From positions 1 through 5,881 of the forward strand of contig CAYGDC010000024.1 of NCBI GenBank assembly GCA_964348605.1: 5,881 nucleotides of DNA, given 5' to 3'. The translations under genes and the position numbers were made by a program. Shown here one piece after another: positions 5,065 through 5,881 of the stretch. This DNA comes from JALOAR01 sp964348605 (GTDB lineage: Bacteria > Patescibacteriota > Minisyncoccia > UBA6257 > Colwellbacteraceae). Position 1 is the stretch's first letter. The number at the start of each line of letters is the position of its first letter. Under the pieces are notes generated by a model, which worked only from the letters and a program-made list of their open reading frames with translations, was not told where the DNA came from and did no database searches.

Positions 5065-5091
5065 AGTATAATTTATAGGATTATATGTCAA
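5065..5091 (-). promoter_or_regulatory. Candidate promoter for secE-nusG-rplK
   Basis: On the minus strand a perfect TTGACA (5086-5091) overlaps the last codons of gyrB, with the final A in the ATA before its stop. TATACT (5065-5070, 5 of 6 to TATAAT) follows after a 15-bp spacer, a little short; a 17-bp spacer gives the weaker TACTAT. The -10 ends 14 nt before the secE ATG, so the leader would be about 7 nt. A perfect TATAAT (5080-5085) next to the TTGACA has no convincing -35 of its own. The cluster may thus be transcribed independently of gyrB as well as by read-through. Confidence 0.5.
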
Positions 5092-5881
5092 GATTTTTAA
5101 CCGAAGACGCATGAATTTGTATAAATCTTTTTCTAGGCTCAACTTCGCTTCCCATAAGAATATCAAATAGCTTGTCTGCTTCTTTGCCGTCTCCTACAGT
5201 AACTTGGCGCATAGTGCGAGTAGCTGGATTCATAGTGGTCTCCCAAAGCTGTTCTGGATTCATTTCTCCTAAACCTTTATATCTTTGAATTAATGGATTA
5301 CCCCCCATTTCTTTTAGAGCTTTATCTCGTTCAGCATCAGAATAGACATATTTATGTTGTTTGCCAACTTGTATTTTATAAAGTGGTGGTTCAGCAATAT
5401 AAATATGCCCACTTTCAATAAGTTGGGGAAAATGGCGATAAAACAAAGTTAAAAGGAGCGTTCTAATATGCGAGCCATCTACATCCGCGTCAGTCATAAT
5501 CACTACTTTGCCATAACGAAGCTTCGTAATATCAAATTCAGCACCCATTGCGGTGCCAAGCGCAACAATAAGCGCCCGCACTTCATTGTTTGCAAGCATT
5601 TTATGCATTTGTGCTTTTTCTACATTTAATATTTTACCGCGAAGCGGTAATATAGCTTGAATTCTTCTATCTCTTCCTTGTTTTGCGCTACCTCCCGCTG
5701 AGTCTCCCTCAACAATAAATATCTCAGCCTCTTCTGATTTCCTTGTTTGACAATCCGCAAGTTTTCCAGGAAGAGTAAGTCCTTCAAGCGCTCCCTTGCG
5801 AAGAATCGTTTCCTTCGCCGCTTTTGCCGCTTTTCTTGCTTTCGCGGCCAAAAGACATTTTTCTGCTATTTTTTTACCATC
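5081..5881 (-). CDS. gyrB: DNA gyrase subunit B, C-terminal part (5' end missing)
   Basis: GyrB is the ATPase subunit of gyrase, which with GyrA introduces negative supercoils. The frame is open to the right edge and encodes the last 266 residues; the ATPase (GHKL) and most of the transducer domain lie outside. Visible from the edge are the end of the transducer (KARKAAKAAKETILRKGALEG), then the TOPRIM domain with LADCQTRKSEEAEIFIVEGDSAGG (about 41-64; metal-binding E in EGDSA) and VIMTDADVDGSH (127-138; the DxDxD acidic triad). The GyrB tail follows with YKGLGEMNPEQLWETTMNP (201-219) and a final LFDILMGSEVEPRKRFI and NLDI. EGDSAGGSAKQGRDR and the YKGLGEMNPEQLW segment favour GyrB over ParE. 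There is no large insertion of the gammaproteobacterial type in the visible part. A TTG codon near 5851 is internal, not the start. It lies 30 bp upstream of secE on the same strand. Confidence 0.97.
   Translation of the reverse strand, partial: DGKKIAEKCLLAAKARKAAKAAKETILRKGALEGLTLPGKLADCQTRKSEEAEIFIVEGDSAGGSAKQGRDRRIQAILPLRGKILNVEKAQMHKMLANNEVRALIVALGTAMGAEFDITKLRYGKVVIMTDADVDGSHIRTLLLTLFYRHFPQLIESGHIYIAEPPLYKIQVGKQHKYVYSDAERDKALKEMGGNPLIQRYKGLGEMNPEQLWETTMNPATRTMRQVTVGDGKEADKLFDILMGSEVEPRKRFIQIHASSVKNLDI

Noticed and set aside
5051..5080. tRNA gene between gyrB and secE
   Set aside because: The gap is only 30 bp and AT-rich, far too short for a tRNA.

Overview
The window is AT-rich and compact. 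It looks like a chromosomal segment of a bacterium from the Candidate Phyla Radiation (Patescibacteria, possibly Parcubacteria or Microgenomates). That placement is an inference. It rests on small housekeeping proteins, scattered operons, membrane-anchored beta-propeller proteins of a kind common in that group, the absence of Shine-Dalgarno sequences before all six visible starts, and the standard genetic code. No mobile element, tRNA, rRNA or CRISPR array was found.

Layout from left to right. Positions 1-742 (minus strand) hold the N-terminal 247 codons of a membrane-anchored protein made of WD40-like (PD40) repeats; the gene runs off the left edge. Positions 837-2297 (minus) hold a complete gatB, subunit B of the tRNA-dependent Asp/Glu amidotransferase. 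An intergenic stretch of about 157 bp with divergent promoters separates it from a plus-strand gene at 2455-3558. That gene encodes a membrane-anchored protein with six kelch-like repeats. A convergent gap of 237 bp (3559-3795) follows, rich in small inverted and direct repeats. The right part is a minus-strand informational cluster: the 3' part of gyrB (5081-5881, running off the right edge), then secE (4862-5050), nusG (4266-4856) and rplK (3796-4218).

The right-hand cluster serves core functions: DNA supercoiling (GyrB), protein export (SecE), transcription elongation (NusG) and the ribosomal GTPase-associated centre (L11). The secE-nusG-rplK order is the classical bacterial one, but rplA (L1), which normally follows rplK, is missing here and a convergent kelch gene sits in its place. 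A candidate promoter with a perfect TTGACA lies across the gyrB stop codon and could drive secE-nusG-rplK separately from gyrB.

The left half pairs the translation-fidelity gene gatB with two unrelated beta-propeller genes on either side. Both propeller proteins have one N-terminal transmembrane helix and should display the propeller outside the membrane. They are the least understood genes in the window. The PD40 gene has DNA-level near-identical modules that suggest recent internal duplication. No clearly new multi-gene system is visible. The items most worth following up are the two propeller proteins, the apparent loss or relocation of rplA, the very short leaders and absent Shine-Dalgarno sequences, and the repeat-rich convergent intergenic region.
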